From contig NZ_BSTN01000010.1 of assembly GCF_030269545.1 (NCBI RefSeq), positions 180,843-244,842 of the forward strand: a stretch of 64,000 bases of DNA, written 5' to 3'. The position numbers were made by a program, and so were the translations under genes. The notes under the pieces are model-generated. The model saw only the letters and a program-made list of their open reading frames with translations, searched no databases and was not told the origin of the DNA. Shown here in pieces: positions 24,954 to 33,621 of this stretch (its first letter is position 1; each line of letters starts with the position of its first letter). The DNA is from Actinomadura sp. NBRC 104425. GTDB taxonomy: Bacteria > Actinomycetota > Actinomycetes > Streptosporangiales > Streptosporangiaceae.

Positions 24954-26402
24954 ATGGCCGAACGAACGGACCCGACCGCCCGGCGCCTGCCGACCGGGCG
25001 TGCGCGCCGCCTCGCCACCCTGGTCGCGGCCGCCGTCTGCCTGGGCGCCGCGACCGCCGTCCCCGCCCATGCGGCCGACACCGCGGGGAGCGTCCGCTTC
25101 TCGGCGCGGCTGCAGCCGATCGACGGATTCGGCGTCTCCCAGGCGTTCCAGCGGGCGGCCCTGATCCGCGGCGCCCGCGGCCTGTCCCCGGCCAACAGCC
25201 GCCAGGTGCTGGACCTGCTGTTCGGCAGGGACAAGGGCGCCGGCCTGTCGATCCTGCGGCTGGGCATCGGCTCGTCCGCCGACGACGTCTACGACCACAT
25301 GAAGTCGATCCAGCCGGTCGACCCCGGCGGCCCCGACGCGCCGCCCCGCTACGTGTGGGACGGCGACGACGGCGGGCAGGTGTGGCTGGCCAAGGAGGCC
25401 GCCAAGTACGGCGTGAAGCGGTTCTACGCCAACGCCTGGAGCGCCCCCGCCTACATGAAGGACAACGGCGACGACGCCAACGGCGGCACCCTGTGCGGCC
25501 TGTCCGGAACGAACTGCGCGAGCGGCGACTGGCGCGCCGCCTACGCCAACTACCTCGTCCAGTACGCCAGGTTCTACAGGCAGGAGGGCATCCGCATCAG
25601 CGACCTGGCCTTCACCAACGAACCCGACTACACCGCCACCTACGCGTCCATGCGGTTCACCCCCGCCCAGGCGGTCGAGTTCACCAAGATCCTCGGCCCG
25701 ATCGCCCGGAGGGCCGGCCTCGGCGTGATCTGCTGCGAGCACACCGGATGGATGGGCCAGATCGACTACACCAGGGCGATCGAAGCCGACCCGCAGGCGC
25801 GCAAGTGGATCACCACGTACACCGGGCACCGCTACTCCAGCGCCGCCGACGAGCCGATGCCCACCGCCAAGCACACCTGGATGTCGGAGTGGTCGCCCAA
25901 CGGCGACACCTGGAACGAGAACTGGGACGACGGCAGCGGCTATGACGGCATGACCGTCGCCGAGGACATCCACCACACCCTGACCAGCGGCAACGCCAAC
26001 GGATACGTGTACTGGCTCGGCGCGTCCCTCGGCGCCACGCGCGCGTTCATCCAGCTCGCCGACGGGGCCGACTCCTACCGGGTGTCCAAGCGGCTGTGGG
26101 CGATGGCCGCCTACAGCCGGTTCATCCGCCCCGGCGCGCACCGCGTGCAGGCCGCGGTCGCCGACCCCGCGGTGAAGATCACCGCGTTCCGCAACGCCGA
26201 CGGCTCGCGCGTGGTGGAACTGCTCAACACCGGCGCCGCCACCCGCGCCGACCTGGCCCTCGACCAGTCCGCCCGCCGCGCCGCCGGCTACGTCACCGAC
26301 GCGGCCCGCTCGCTGGCCCCCGCCGACGTCGCCGCCGTCAAGGCCGGCCGCCTGTCGGTCCAGCTGGCCCCGCGCTCCCTCACCACCGTGGTGATCCGGT
26401 GA
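24954..26402 (+). CDS. Secreted GH30 xylanase-type glycoside hydrolase
   Basis: The 482-residue protein has an Arg-rich signal peptide ending VPAHA-A (about residue 40). The (beta/alpha)8 domain shows the clan A pair Glu223 in FTNEPDY (acid/base) and Glu312 in TWMSEWSPNG (nucleophile), then a C-terminal beta-domain (about 395-482) typical of GH30. Family members act on glucuronoxylan, xylan chain ends or beta-1,6-glucan. Being inside a xylan operon favours a xylanase or xylobiohydrolase. The ATG is 7 bp after the permease stop with weak spacing to GAACC, so translation may be coupled. Its stop overlaps the next GTG. Confidence 0.9.
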   Translation: MAERTDPTARRLPTGRARRLATLVAAAVCLGAATAVPAHAADTAGSVRFSARLQPIDGFGVSQAFQRAALIRGARGLSPANSRQVLDLLFGRDKGAGLSILRLGIGSSADDVYDHMKSIQPVDPGGPDAPPRYVWDGDDGGQVWLAKEAAKYGVKRFYANAWSAPAYMKDNGDDANGGTLCGLSGTNCASGDWRAAYANYLVQYARFYRQEGIRISDLAFTNEPDYTATYASMRFTPAQAVEFTKILGPIARRAGLGVICCEHTGWMGQIDYTRAIEADPQARKWITTYTGHRYSSAADEPMPTAKHTWMSEWSPNGDTWNENWDDGSGYDGMTVAEDIHHTLTSGNANGYVYWLGASLGATRAFIQLADGADSYRVSKRLWAMAAYSRFIRPGAHRVQAAVADPAVKITAFRNADGSRVVELLNTGAATRADLALDQSARRAAGYVTDAARSLAPADVAAVKAGRLSVQLAPRSLTTVVIR

Positions 26403-27517
26403 GCGGCGGCCGCAGGATCAGGGTCGCGATCGCCGGGGCGGGCGGCATCGCGCGCATCTGCCACATGCCCGCGCTGCGCGCCGAACGCGCCCGCACCGAG
26501 GTCGTCGCGGCCATGGACGTGGACGCCCCCCGGGTCGCCGCCTTCTGCGCCGAGCACGACATCCCGGCCGCCTACACCGACCTCGACCGGATGCTGGAGG
26601 AGGCCCGGCCCGACCTGGTGCACATCTGCACCCCGCCGTTCGCGCACGCCGCCCAGGCGGTCGCCTGCCTGCGCGCCGGCGCGTGGGTGCTGTGCGAGAA
26701 ACCGCCGTGCCTGTCGCTGGCCGAGTACGACGAGATCACCGCGGCGGAGGGGCCGGACGGCCCGTACGCGGCCATCGTCTACCAGCACCGGTTCGGGTCG
26801 GGCGCGCGGCGGCTGGCCGGCCTCGTCGACGCCGGCGCGCTGGGCCGCCCCCTCGTCGCCCAGTGCGTCACCGCCTGGTACCGCGACCACGACTACTTCG
26901 ACGTCCCGTGGCGCGGCCGGTGGGACACCGAGGGCGGCGGCCCCACCCTCGGCCACGGCGTCCACCAGATGGACCTCATGCTCGAGGTCCTCGGCGACTG
27001 GGCCGAGATACGCGCCATGGCGGGCCGCCTGGACCGCCGCGTGGAGACCGAGGACGTGTCCGCGGCCATGGTGCGGTTCGCGTCGGGCGCCATGGCGACG
27101 GTGCTCAACAGCGTCCTGTCGCCGCGTGAGGAGAGCTACCTGCGCTTCGACTTCACCGACGCCACCGTCGAGCTGCGGCACCTGTACGGGTACGGCGACG
27201 GCGACTGGGTCTACACCCCGGCGCCGCACGTGCCCGCCGAGACCGCCGCCGCCTGGACGGCCCCCGGCGCCGAGGTGCCCAGCTCGCACCTGGCGCAGCT
27301 CAGCGCCCTGCTCGACTGCTACGAACGCGGCGAACGCCCGCCCACCAGCGGCCCCGGCGGCCGCCGGACCCTGGAGTTCGTCACCGGCCTGTACAAGTCG
27401 GCGTTCACCGCGCGGCCCGTCACCCGCGACGAGCTCACCCCCGACGACCCCTTCTACCACCGCCTGCACGGCGACGTGCCGGGCTGGGCGCCCTCGGCGG
27501 CGGAGGCGGTGCCGTGA
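26399..27517 (+). CDS. Gfo/Idh/MocA-family oxidoreductase (first module copy)
   Basis: This is an NAD(P)-dependent sugar or cyclitol oxidoreductase. The 372-residue protein has the Rossmann motif GAGGIARICHMPAL near the N-terminus and the family motif CEKPPCLSLAEYDEI around residue 100. A C-terminal alpha/beta domain carries GGGPTLGHGVHQMDLML, whose His-x3-Asp is characteristic of catalysis in this family. The GTG start overlaps the GH30 stop, and its stop overlaps the ATG of a DUF6807 gene. The same gene pair recurs at 43972-45974. Substrate unknown; oxidation at C3 of a glycoside is one hypothesis. Confidence 0.9.
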   Translation: MSGGRRIRVAIAGAGGIARICHMPALRAERARTEVVAAMDVDAPRVAAFCAEHDIPAAYTDLDRMLEEARPDLVHICTPPFAHAAQAVACLRAGAWVLCEKPPCLSLAEYDEITAAEGPDGPYAAIVYQHRFGSGARRLAGLVDAGALGRPLVAQCVTAWYRDHDYFDVPWRGRWDTEGGGPTLGHGVHQMDLMLEVLGDWAEIRAMAGRLDRRVETEDVSAAMVRFASGAMATVLNSVLSPREESYLRFDFTDATVELRHLYGYGDGDWVYTPAPHVPAETAAAWTAPGAEVPSSHLAQLSALLDCYERGERPPTSGPGGRRTLEFVTGLYKSAFTARPVTRDELTPDDPFYHRLHGDVPGWAPSAAEAVP

Positions 27518-28413
27518 CGACGGGAGGCATTGCCGTGAAGCTGGAGCACTCGGCCGACGCGCTGTCCGTCCTGGCGGGAGACGTGGAACTTCTGCGCTAC
27601 GTCTTCCGGCCCGTCATGGACCCGTTCGAGGGTCCCAAACCCTACCTGCACCCGGTGCGCACCCTGGCCGGTGACGTGGTCACCGCCTACCGCCCCTACG
27701 ACCACCGCTGGCACAAGGGCATCCAGATGACCGCGTCGCACGTGTCGGGGGAGAACTTCTGGGGCGGCGGCAGCTACGTCCGCGGCAAGGGCTACGTGGA
27801 CCTGCCCAACGTCGGCACCATGCGGCACGAGGAGTTCACCGAGGTCACCGCCGACGGCGACCGGGTGCGCATCGCCGAACGCCTCACCTGGCACACCCAG
27901 GGCGGCGCCCATTGGATCGACGAGAACCGCACCCTGACCGTCCACGACGTGGCCGACGGCGCGTGGACGCTCACCTTCCTCACCTCCCTGCGCAACGTCC
28001 GCGACGCCCCGCTCGTCTTCGGCAGCCCCACCACCAACGGACGCGAACTGGCCGGATACACCGGGTTCTTCTGGCGCGGCCCCCGCTCGTTCACCGGCGG
28101 TGAGATCGTCGCGTCCGGCGGCCGGGGCGGCGAGGCGATGATGGGCGAACCGGGCCCGTGGCTGGCCTTCGTCGGCCGGCACGACGAGGTGGACCGCGCC
28201 TCCACGCTGCTGTTCGTGGACCCGCCCGGGGCGCGCACCCGCTGGTTCGTGCGGTCGAACCCGTTCCCCGCCGTCAACCCGTCGTTCGCCTTCCACGACG
28301 AAGTGGTCCTCGACCCGGGGGACACCCTGGACCTCGCACATCGGATCGTGATCGCCGACACTGCATGGGACCGCGACCGCATCGAGGCACACGCGAGGGA
28401 ACAGACATGGTGA
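27514..28413 (+). CDS. DUF6807 ('PmoA family') protein, first module copy
   Basis: The 299-residue protein belongs to the family labelled 'PmoA' or DUF6807 in databases. It has no membrane segments and is unrelated to methane monooxygenase in any visible way. Conserved-looking blocks: FRPVMDPFEGPKPYLHPVRTLAGD, YDHRWHKGIQM (His-rich), GENFWGGGSYVRGKGY, FGSPTTNGRELAGYTGFFWRGPRSF. The conserved His, Asp and Trp residues suggest an enzyme of beta-sandwich type acting on sugars. It is coupled to the Gfo/Idh/MocA gene before it and to the cupin after it. Biochemical function is unknown to me. Confidence 0.85.
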   Translation: MTTGGIAVKLEHSADALSVLAGDVELLRYVFRPVMDPFEGPKPYLHPVRTLAGDVVTAYRPYDHRWHKGIQMTASHVSGENFWGGGSYVRGKGYVDLPNVGTMRHEEFTEVTADGDRVRIAERLTWHTQGGAHWIDENRTLTVHDVADGAWTLTFLTSLRNVRDAPLVFGSPTTNGRELAGYTGFFWRGPRSFTGGEIVASGGRGGEAMMGEPGPWLAFVGRHDEVDRASTLLFVDPPGARTRWFVRSNPFPAVNPSFAFHDEVVLDPGDTLDLAHRIVIADTAWDRDRIEAHAREQTW

Positions 28414-29129
28414 GCACCTATCCCGGCGGCGTCGGGGTCTCCGGGCTGAGCGTCTACGACTGGGCCGCGGCGGACGGGCTGTGCGGCGGCTCCCCGCACG
28501 TCCACCTGACGTGCGCCGAGTCGTACGTGGTGGTCGGCGGCGCCGGACGCGTGCAGACCCTCAACCACAAGGGCTTCACCGAGACGCCGCTGACCCCGGG
28601 CACCGTCGTGTGGTTCACCCCCGGCACCATCCACCGGGCCGTCAACGACGGCGGCCTGCGCATCGTCGTCGTCATGCAGAACAGCGGCCTGCCCGAGGCG
28701 GGCGACGCGGTGTTCACCTTCCCCGCCGAGGTGCTCGCCGACCGGTCCGCCTACGACGAGGCCGCCGCGCTCGCCGACGGCGCCCACGTGCACGCCGCCG
28801 GCGAGGAGGCGGCCCGGCGCCGCCGCGACCTGGCCGTCGAGGGGTTCTGCGACCTGCGCCGCCGGCTGGAGTCCGGCGACCGGACGGCCCTGGACGACTT
28901 CTACGCCGCCGCCGTCCGCCTCAAGTCCGACCGGTTCGACGAGTGGGAGCGCCGCTGGCGCACGGGCGCCCTGGCGTCCGCCGAACGCACCGGCGACCAC
29001 CTCGCCGCCCTGCGCGCGGGGGACCTCACCCACCTCCGCGACGCCGAACTGCACCACCGCCCGGCCCCCGCCCCCGGCGACCGCCGCCTCGGCATGTGCG
29101 GCCGCCTCGACGTCTACGACCTCACCTGA
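28407..29129 (+). CDS. Cupin-domain protein with a C-terminal helical extension
   Basis: The 240-residue protein has an N-terminal cupin (about 20-110: GGSPHVHLTCAESYVVVGGAGRVQTL and LTPGTVVWFTPGTIHRAVNDGGLRIVVVMQN) and a charged, probably helical C-terminal half (about 130-210; AARRRRDLAVEGFCDLRRRLESG). The ATG has GAGGGA upstream and overlaps the DUF6807 gene by 7 bases; a GTG at 28410 is an alternative start. As the last gene of the xylan operon it may be an isomerase or binding protein for the product of the preceding pair. No substrate can be named. Confidence 0.82.
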   Translation: MVSTYPGGVGVSGLSVYDWAAADGLCGGSPHVHLTCAESYVVVGGAGRVQTLNHKGFTETPLTPGTVVWFTPGTIHRAVNDGGLRIVVVMQNSGLPEAGDAVFTFPAEVLADRSAYDEAAALADGAHVHAAGEEAARRRRDLAVEGFCDLRRRLESGDRTALDDFYAAAVRLKSDRFDEWERRWRTGALASAERTGDHLAALRAGDLTHLRDAELHHRPAPAPGDRRLGMCGRLDVYDLT

Positions 29130-29153
29130 CCCTCATTCCCGGCCACCCCGGCC

Positions 29154-29206
29154 CCGTGGCCGCCGGAAGGTACATCCGGCCCCGCCTTCCGGCGGCCACG
29201 GCTTTT
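29154..29206 (+). terminator. Strong terminator at the end of the xylan operon
   Basis: A perfect 17-bp inverted repeat: 29154-29170 (starts CCGTGGCCGCC) pairs with 29185-29201 around a 14-base loop, and CTTTTCC follows. It lies 25 bp after the cupin stop and separates the operon from the convergent GNAT gene. Confidence 0.9.
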
Positions 29207-29318
29207 CCGGCTGCGAGCGGTTCCGCCGGTGCCTCCGCAGTGCGCGACGTCCTTGCGAGAACGCCCGGCCCGGCCGGGCGGCGGGATCACTCCCCAGTCA
29301 GGCCCGGGCGATCACCGG

Positions 29319-29864
29319 TCACAGCGGGGCGAGGGCCATGAGAACCTCGTCGCGGTCGTCGCCGGGCCCCAGCCGGTAGGCGCCTTGGCGGCGGCCGATC
29401 TCCTTGTAGCCGAGCCGACCGTAGAACTCCTCCAGTCCCATGCCCGACCGGGCGGCGAGATGCAGCTGCTCCAGGCCCATCTCGTCCCGGGCCACCCGCC
29501 GGGCATGGCGCATGAGCGCCGTCCCGACACCGCGGCCTCGGTAGGCGGGGTGAGACTGGACATGGTGCAGGGTTCCCCAGTGCGCCACCAGCGGGTGCGG
29601 GTCGCGGCGGATGTTGAGCCAGCCCGCCAGGACGCCGTCGGCCATGGCCAGGACCAGTCGGCTGCGCATGCCATCGAGGCCGGCGATGAGCTGCTCGGCG
29701 ACCGGGGCGATCTCGGCGGCGGTGACGGGCGGGAACGGGAAACCGACGGCGCCGCCGGCGTTGCTGACGGTCACCCAGCAGTCGATCAGTTCGCGGGTCA
29801 GGTCGTCGCCGATCTGCTGCGGCCGCACGATCTGGCGCATCTGGAGGGGAGCACGGCCGGTCAC
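29319..29864 (-). CDS. GNAT-family N-acetyltransferase
   Basis: The acetyl-CoA-binding motif A is visible as HPAYRGRGVGTALMRHARRVA, followed by FYGRLGYKEIGRRQGAYRL, the usual GNAT C-terminal strand pair. A GTG at 29864 gives 181 residues. TACAGT lies seven bases before it, so a leaderless message is possible. An ATG at 29891 (190 residues, weak AGGCGG upstream) is an alternative. No ribosome-binding site decides the matter. The acceptor is unknown. The gene is isolated between the xylan operon terminator and a decayed region. Confidence 0.82.
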   Translation of the reverse strand: MTGRAPLQMRQIVRPQQIGDDLTRELIDCWVTVSNAGGAVGFPFPPVTAAEIAPVAEQLIAGLDGMRSRLVLAMADGVLAGWLNIRRDPHPLVAHWGTLHHVQSHPAYRGRGVGTALMRHARRVARDEMGLEQLHLAARSGMGLEEFYGRLGYKEIGRRQGAYRLGPGDDRDEVLMALAPL

Positions 29865-29961
29865 GAGGTGACTGTAGCAGCCGTCGATCATGTGAGTCGC
29901 CGCCTGCCGCGGGGACCGGCGGCGGGCGGCCGCAGGAGGCCCGGCGCGGCGGACTTCGGCG

Positions 29962-30088
29962 AGTGCCCGCCGGTACGACCCGATCGACGAGCCGGCCGCC
30001 GAGCTGGACCGCCTGGGGGGCATCGACGTCCCGCTGCACGTGGACGTGGCCGTCGGGCGGATTCGTCATCAGCGTCCACCCGAAACCG
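29962..30088 (+). pseudogene. Decayed glutamate-decarboxylase-like fragment with a frameshift
   Basis: From 29962 the forward frame reads SARRYDPIDEPAAELDRL then GIDVPLHVDVAVG. This resembles the PLP-dependent glutamate decarboxylase segment with the HVD-(A/G)-ASGG core, but about four residues are missing before the IDVP block. At about 30050 the match moves to another frame (SGGFVISVHP). No start, lysine region or C-terminus is found nearby, so only a relic remains. The similarity is judged from memory of the family. Confidence 0.4.
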
Positions 30089-30781
30089 CCGACGCGACCA
30101 AGGCGGCGCGGGCCGCCCGTCCGCACTCCGTGCGACGCTCGTCAACAGGTGCGGCAGGTCCGGAGAGGCGCCGCCCTGCGGTGGGGGGCGGGGACGGCGG
30201 CAGCATCCGCTGGAACAGCTCGCGCAGTTCGTTCCGCACCAGTCACTTCACCGGCGATGCGGCGAACATGACTGCCCGGCCTGAACGAGGCGCCTCCCGA
30301 GTGCGTGAGGTGGGTGGCTGACCGGGGGCGGTGGCTTGCGGCCGATCATCGTGGCGACTGGCCGGTCGGTGTTGATGCGGCTCGTATGCGACCGTCAGTG
30401 GGGGGCGGGGAGAACCAGAGCCGCTGTGGTCGTGCGCTTCACGCAGCCGCTCCCGCTGATTATTGATGACGTACCTGACCATCGTTTTCTGACTGAGTCG
30501 CTTCGGTGTCATTTCGGAACCGGAATGCCGGATCGGTCGATCCGAAGGTGCCGCGGTAGGTGCGGGATCGGGGCGGGCCCAGAGTGAGGCGAAGGCTTCG
30601 CCGAGTGACGTTTCCGGGTGTGCACGGGGGCCTGGAAGCGACTTGTTCTTTCCTGAGGCCGTAACGGGTGTCGTGATATATACGGGTCTGTTCAGAGTTT
30701 TCCTGGATGTCGGAACCGGTGTCCTCGGAGAGCCTAAGGTGCAGTCGCCACGGCAGGCTGAGGTCACTTCGCGGGGACGTC
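30089..30781. other. Intergenic region without a supported gene
   Basis: Reading frames here are short, lack ribosome-binding sites and show no family resemblance. Between about 30450 and 30720 the base composition becomes visibly richer in A and T (for example GTGATATATACGG near 30674). This probably contains the promoter of the regulator at 30782 and may mark acquired or decayed DNA. Confidence 0.5.
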
Positions 30782-31774
30782 ATGCTGCGGATTCATTTCA
30801 GCTTCGATGATCTTGCCCGGACGCGCGTCCGTGCCGGTCCCGACGCCATGTGGGAGATCGTGCTCAGCGTCCAGCTGCTGCAGAACCGTGAAGGCGCACT
30901 GCTGTTCGACGGCTGGCGCCGAGAAATCCGCGGCAAGCTGCGTCCCTGGATTCGGCCGCTGATGACCCTGGCGCCGCACGCCCCCTACTTTCCGGACTTC
31001 CTCACTCCGGCCGGGCCGGCGGCTTCCCTGGACGAGGGGATCGAGTCCGTCCTGGCCACCCCGCGCACCCGGCTGCGGGCCGAGCTGGAACTGCTCGGCG
31101 CCCAGCGTCCGCTGCCGACGTGGACCCGCGGGCTGGCCGACGGGGACATCCGGGTCTTCGAGGGGCTGGGACGGGCACTGCGCTCCTATCACGAAACCGT
31201 GCTGGAGCCGGACTGGCCCCGGGTGCGCGCACTCATCGAGGCGGACAGGACCAAGCGGATGCGCGCCTTCGCCGACGGAGGCATCGAGGGACTGCTGCGC
31301 AGCTACAGCCCGCTGTTCCGGTGGAAGCCCCCGTACCTGGAGGCCGACTACCCGGTCTCCCAGGAACTGGTGCTGGGAGGACGGGGCCTGTTATTGCAGC
31401 CGTCGTTCTTCTGCTGCCGCACCCCCGTGACCCTGGTCGATCCCGAACTGCGACCCGTGCTCGTCTACCCGGTCGCCCAGGACGTCCGCGACCGTGTCGC
31501 CGGTTCCGGAGGGAAGCCCCTCGCCGCGCTGATCGGCCGGACCCGGGCCGCGATCCTGCGGTCGATCGAGGACGGCTGCACCACGACGGAACTCAGCCGC
31601 AGGGCGAGCACGTCGATCGCCTCGGCGAGCCAGCACACGGCCGTCCTGCGCGAGGCCGGGCTGGTCACCACGCAGCGCAACGGCAGCGCGGTCCTGCACA
31701 CCTTGACCCCGCTCGGCCTGGACCTGCTCTCGGGAGCGAGCAGCACAGCCCCGCTCGTCTCTTCTGTCAGGTAA
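30782..31774 (+). CDS. ArsR-type regulator with N-terminal DUF5937-like domain
   Basis: The ATG at 30782 starts MLRIHFSFDDLARTRVRAGPD, the typical beginning of this actinobacterial regulator group. The 330-residue protein has an N-terminal domain of unknown function (about 1-240) and a C-terminal ArsR-like winged helix (about 258-320; ILRSIEDGCTTTELSRRASTSIASASQHTAVLREAGLV). It carries a rare TTA leucine codon at 31391-31393, which in streptomycete-like organisms would make translation depend on the bldA tRNA. No target gene is adjacent; the converging response regulator ends 36 bp away. The regulated process is unknown. Confidence 0.85.
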   Translation: MLRIHFSFDDLARTRVRAGPDAMWEIVLSVQLLQNREGALLFDGWRREIRGKLRPWIRPLMTLAPHAPYFPDFLTPAGPAASLDEGIESVLATPRTRLRAELELLGAQRPLPTWTRGLADGDIRVFEGLGRALRSYHETVLEPDWPRVRALIEADRTKRMRAFADGGIEGLLRSYSPLFRWKPPYLEADYPVSQELVLGGRGLLLQPSFFCCRTPVTLVDPELRPVLVYPVAQDVRDRVAGSGGKPLAALIGRTRAAILRSIEDGCTTTELSRRASTSIASASQHTAVLREAGLVTTQRNGSAVLHTLTPLGLDLLSGASSTAPLVSSVR

Positions 31775-31810
31775 AGGCGGTCGCCGGCCGCCAGCCCGGA
31801 AGGTCAGACG

Positions 31811-32446
31811 TCACTCGCCGGGGCGGAGGATGCCGCGTTCCAGGGCGGTCGTCACGGCGGACGTGCGGTCGGAGACGCCGAGCTTGCCGTACGCGCGCAG
31901 CAGGTGCGTCTTGACCGTCGCCGCGCTGATGAACAGCTCCCGGCCGATCTCGGCGTTGGTCCGGCCGCGGGCGACCAGCCGCAGCACCTCGATCTCGCGC
32001 GGCGACAGCTCGACCGGCGAGCGCATCCGCGTCACCAGCTTGGCCGCCACCGAGGGGGCCAGCACGGTCTCGCCGCGCGCCGCCGCCCGCACCGCCTGCG
32101 CCAGCTCCTGCCGGGAGGCGTCCTTGAGCAGGTAGCCGGTGGCGCCCGCCTCCACGGCGCGCAGGATGTCGCGGTCGGTCTCGTAGGTGGTCAGCACCAC
32201 CACCCGGGTCCCCGGCCGTTGCGCGAGCACCCGCGCCGTGGCCTCCACCCCGTCGGCGTTGGGCAGCCGCAGGTCCATCAGCACGACGTCGGGCTCGTGC
32301 CTGCGGACGGCCGCCACCGCCTCGGCCGCGTCGCCCGCCTCGGCCACCACCTCGATGCCGTCCTCGGCGGAGAGCATGCCCCGCAGCCCCTCCCGCACCA
32401 CCGGGTGGTCGTCGACGAGCATCACGGTGATCGCGTCCGCGTTCAT
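31811..32446 (-). CDS. Two-component response regulator, NarL/LuxR type
   Basis: The 211-residue protein has a receiver domain (acidic pair DD at 12-13, phospho-acceptor Asp58 in VVLMDLRLP, conserved Thr and Lys in VVLTTYETD and GYLLKDA). Its C-terminal LuxR helix-turn-helix is LSPREIEVLRLVARGRTNAEIGRELFISAATVKTHLLRAYGKLGV. Its start overlaps the histidine kinase stop by 4 bp. The kinase in turn overlaps the ABC exporter genes, so the four-gene unit is one operon, and the exporter is its likely target. Confidence 0.95.
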   Translation of the reverse strand: MNADAITVMLVDDHPVVREGLRGMLSAEDGIEVVAEAGDAAEAVAAVRRHEPDVVLMDLRLPNADGVEATARVLAQRPGTRVVVLTTYETDRDILRAVEAGATGYLLKDASRQELAQAVRAAARGETVLAPSVAAKLVTRMRSPVELSPREIEVLRLVARGRTNAEIGRELFISAATVKTHLLRAYGKLGVSDRTSAVTTALERGILRPGE

Positions 32447-33621
32447 GCCGGCACCTCCACGGTCAGGACCGTACCTTCACCGGGCGCGCTGTCCACCTCC
32501 AGCCGCCCGCCGACCTGCATCACCCGCTCCCGCATGCCGCGCAGGCCGAAGCCGCGGCCCGCCGCGGCGGCGGCGTCCGGATCGAACCCCGCGCCGTCGT
32601 CGCGGACCTCCAGCACCGCCGTGTCGCCGCCGTAGGCCAGCCGCACCGACACGCGCCCGGCCCAGGCGTGCTTGCGGATGTTGGCCGTCGCCTCCTGCGC
32701 GGCCCGCAGCAGCACCACCTCGGCGCCCGCGGCCGGCCGCCGGGGCGGCCCCGACGTCGTGAACTCCACCGGTATCCCCATCTCCTCGCCGACCCGCTCC
32801 GCCAGCCGCTCCAGGGCCTCCTCCAGCGACGACGACTCCAGCCCCGCCGGCGGCAGCGCGGCGACCAGCGCCCGCGCCTCGGCCAGGTTCTCCCGGGCGG
32901 TGCTGGCCGCGAGCGAGATCTGCCGCCGCGCCTGCTGCGGGTCCTGGTCGAGATGGGAGTCGGCGGCCTGCAGCAGCATCAGGATGCTGGTGAAGCCCTG
33001 CGCCAGCGTGTCGTGGATCTCGGCCGCCAGCCGCTCCCGCTCGGCCATCGCGCCCGCCCGGCGGTTGGCCGCGGCCAGCTCCGCCTGGGTGGCGCGCAGC
33101 TCGGCGATCAGCTCCGCGCGCTCGCGGCTCTGCCGGATGATCCGGTCCACCCAGAACCCGAAGAACGCCGAGAAGCCCATGGTCACCGCGGCCCACAGGG
33201 CGAACGACACCACCGCACCGACCGTCGTGGACTCCCACAGGAACCGCAGCGCCGGCGTGGCGTTGAGGGCCAGCACCGTCAGCATCGCGCCGCGCCAGTC
33301 CAGCATCATGAACGCCTGCGGGCACAGCGCGAACAGCACCAGGGAGCTCTCCGGGGCCGCGATCGACGCGGCCCCCGACAGCACGACCGCCCCTGTCAGG
33401 TAGGCCAGGGTCGCCGGGGGCGGGGCCGCCCGGTCGGCGGACCGCCGCCCCAGCAGCAGGTACCACGGCGCCAGCGCGACCAGCAGCACCGCCGCGACCG
33501 CGTCGCGCTTCCACGCCTCGCCCCCGGCCAGCACGTAGATGACCGTGGAGACCAGCACGAGCGCGAAGTACGCCTCCCAGCGCCCCACGCCCCACCGCCA
33601 CGCGTCGGGCTCGCGGGTCAC
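32443..33621 (-). CDS. Sensor histidine kinase, NarL-type partner (HisKA_3)
   Basis: The GTG at 33621 overlaps the permease stop (GTGA) and gives 392 residues. About five to six membrane segments span residues 15-160, with little extracytoplasmic sequence, so it may sense the membrane or an intramembrane ligand. A coiled-coil linker (about 163-198) leads to phospho-acceptor His203 in LAAEIHDTLAQGF and a GHKL ATPase domain with N-box RAAQEATANIRKHA, DDGAGFD and GFGLRGMRERV. It phosphorylates the adjacent response regulator. This is an 'intramembrane-sensing' layout often paired with antibiotic exporters. Confidence 0.93.
   Translation of the reverse strand: MTREPDAWRWGVGRWEAYFALVLVSTVIYVLAGGEAWKRDAVAAVLLVALAPWYLLLGRRSADRAAPPPATLAYLTGAVVLSGAASIAAPESSLVLFALCPQAFMMLDWRGAMLTVLALNATPALRFLWESTTVGAVVSFALWAAVTMGFSAFFGFWVDRIIRQSRERAELIAELRATQAELAAANRRAGAMAERERLAAEIHDTLAQGFTSILMLLQAADSHLDQDPQQARRQISLAASTARENLAEARALVAALPPAGLESSSLEEALERLAERVGEEMGIPVEFTTSGPPRRPAAGAEVVLLRAAQEATANIRKHAWAGRVSVRLAYGGDTAVLEVRDDGAGFDPDAAAAAGRGFGLRGMRERVMQVGGRLEVDSAPGEGTVLTVEVPA

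Noticed and set aside
27514..28413. A subunit of particulate methane monooxygenase (from the family name PmoA)
   Set aside because: There are no membrane segments, no copper-site pattern and no pmoB or pmoC. The name belongs to the unrelated DUF6807 family.
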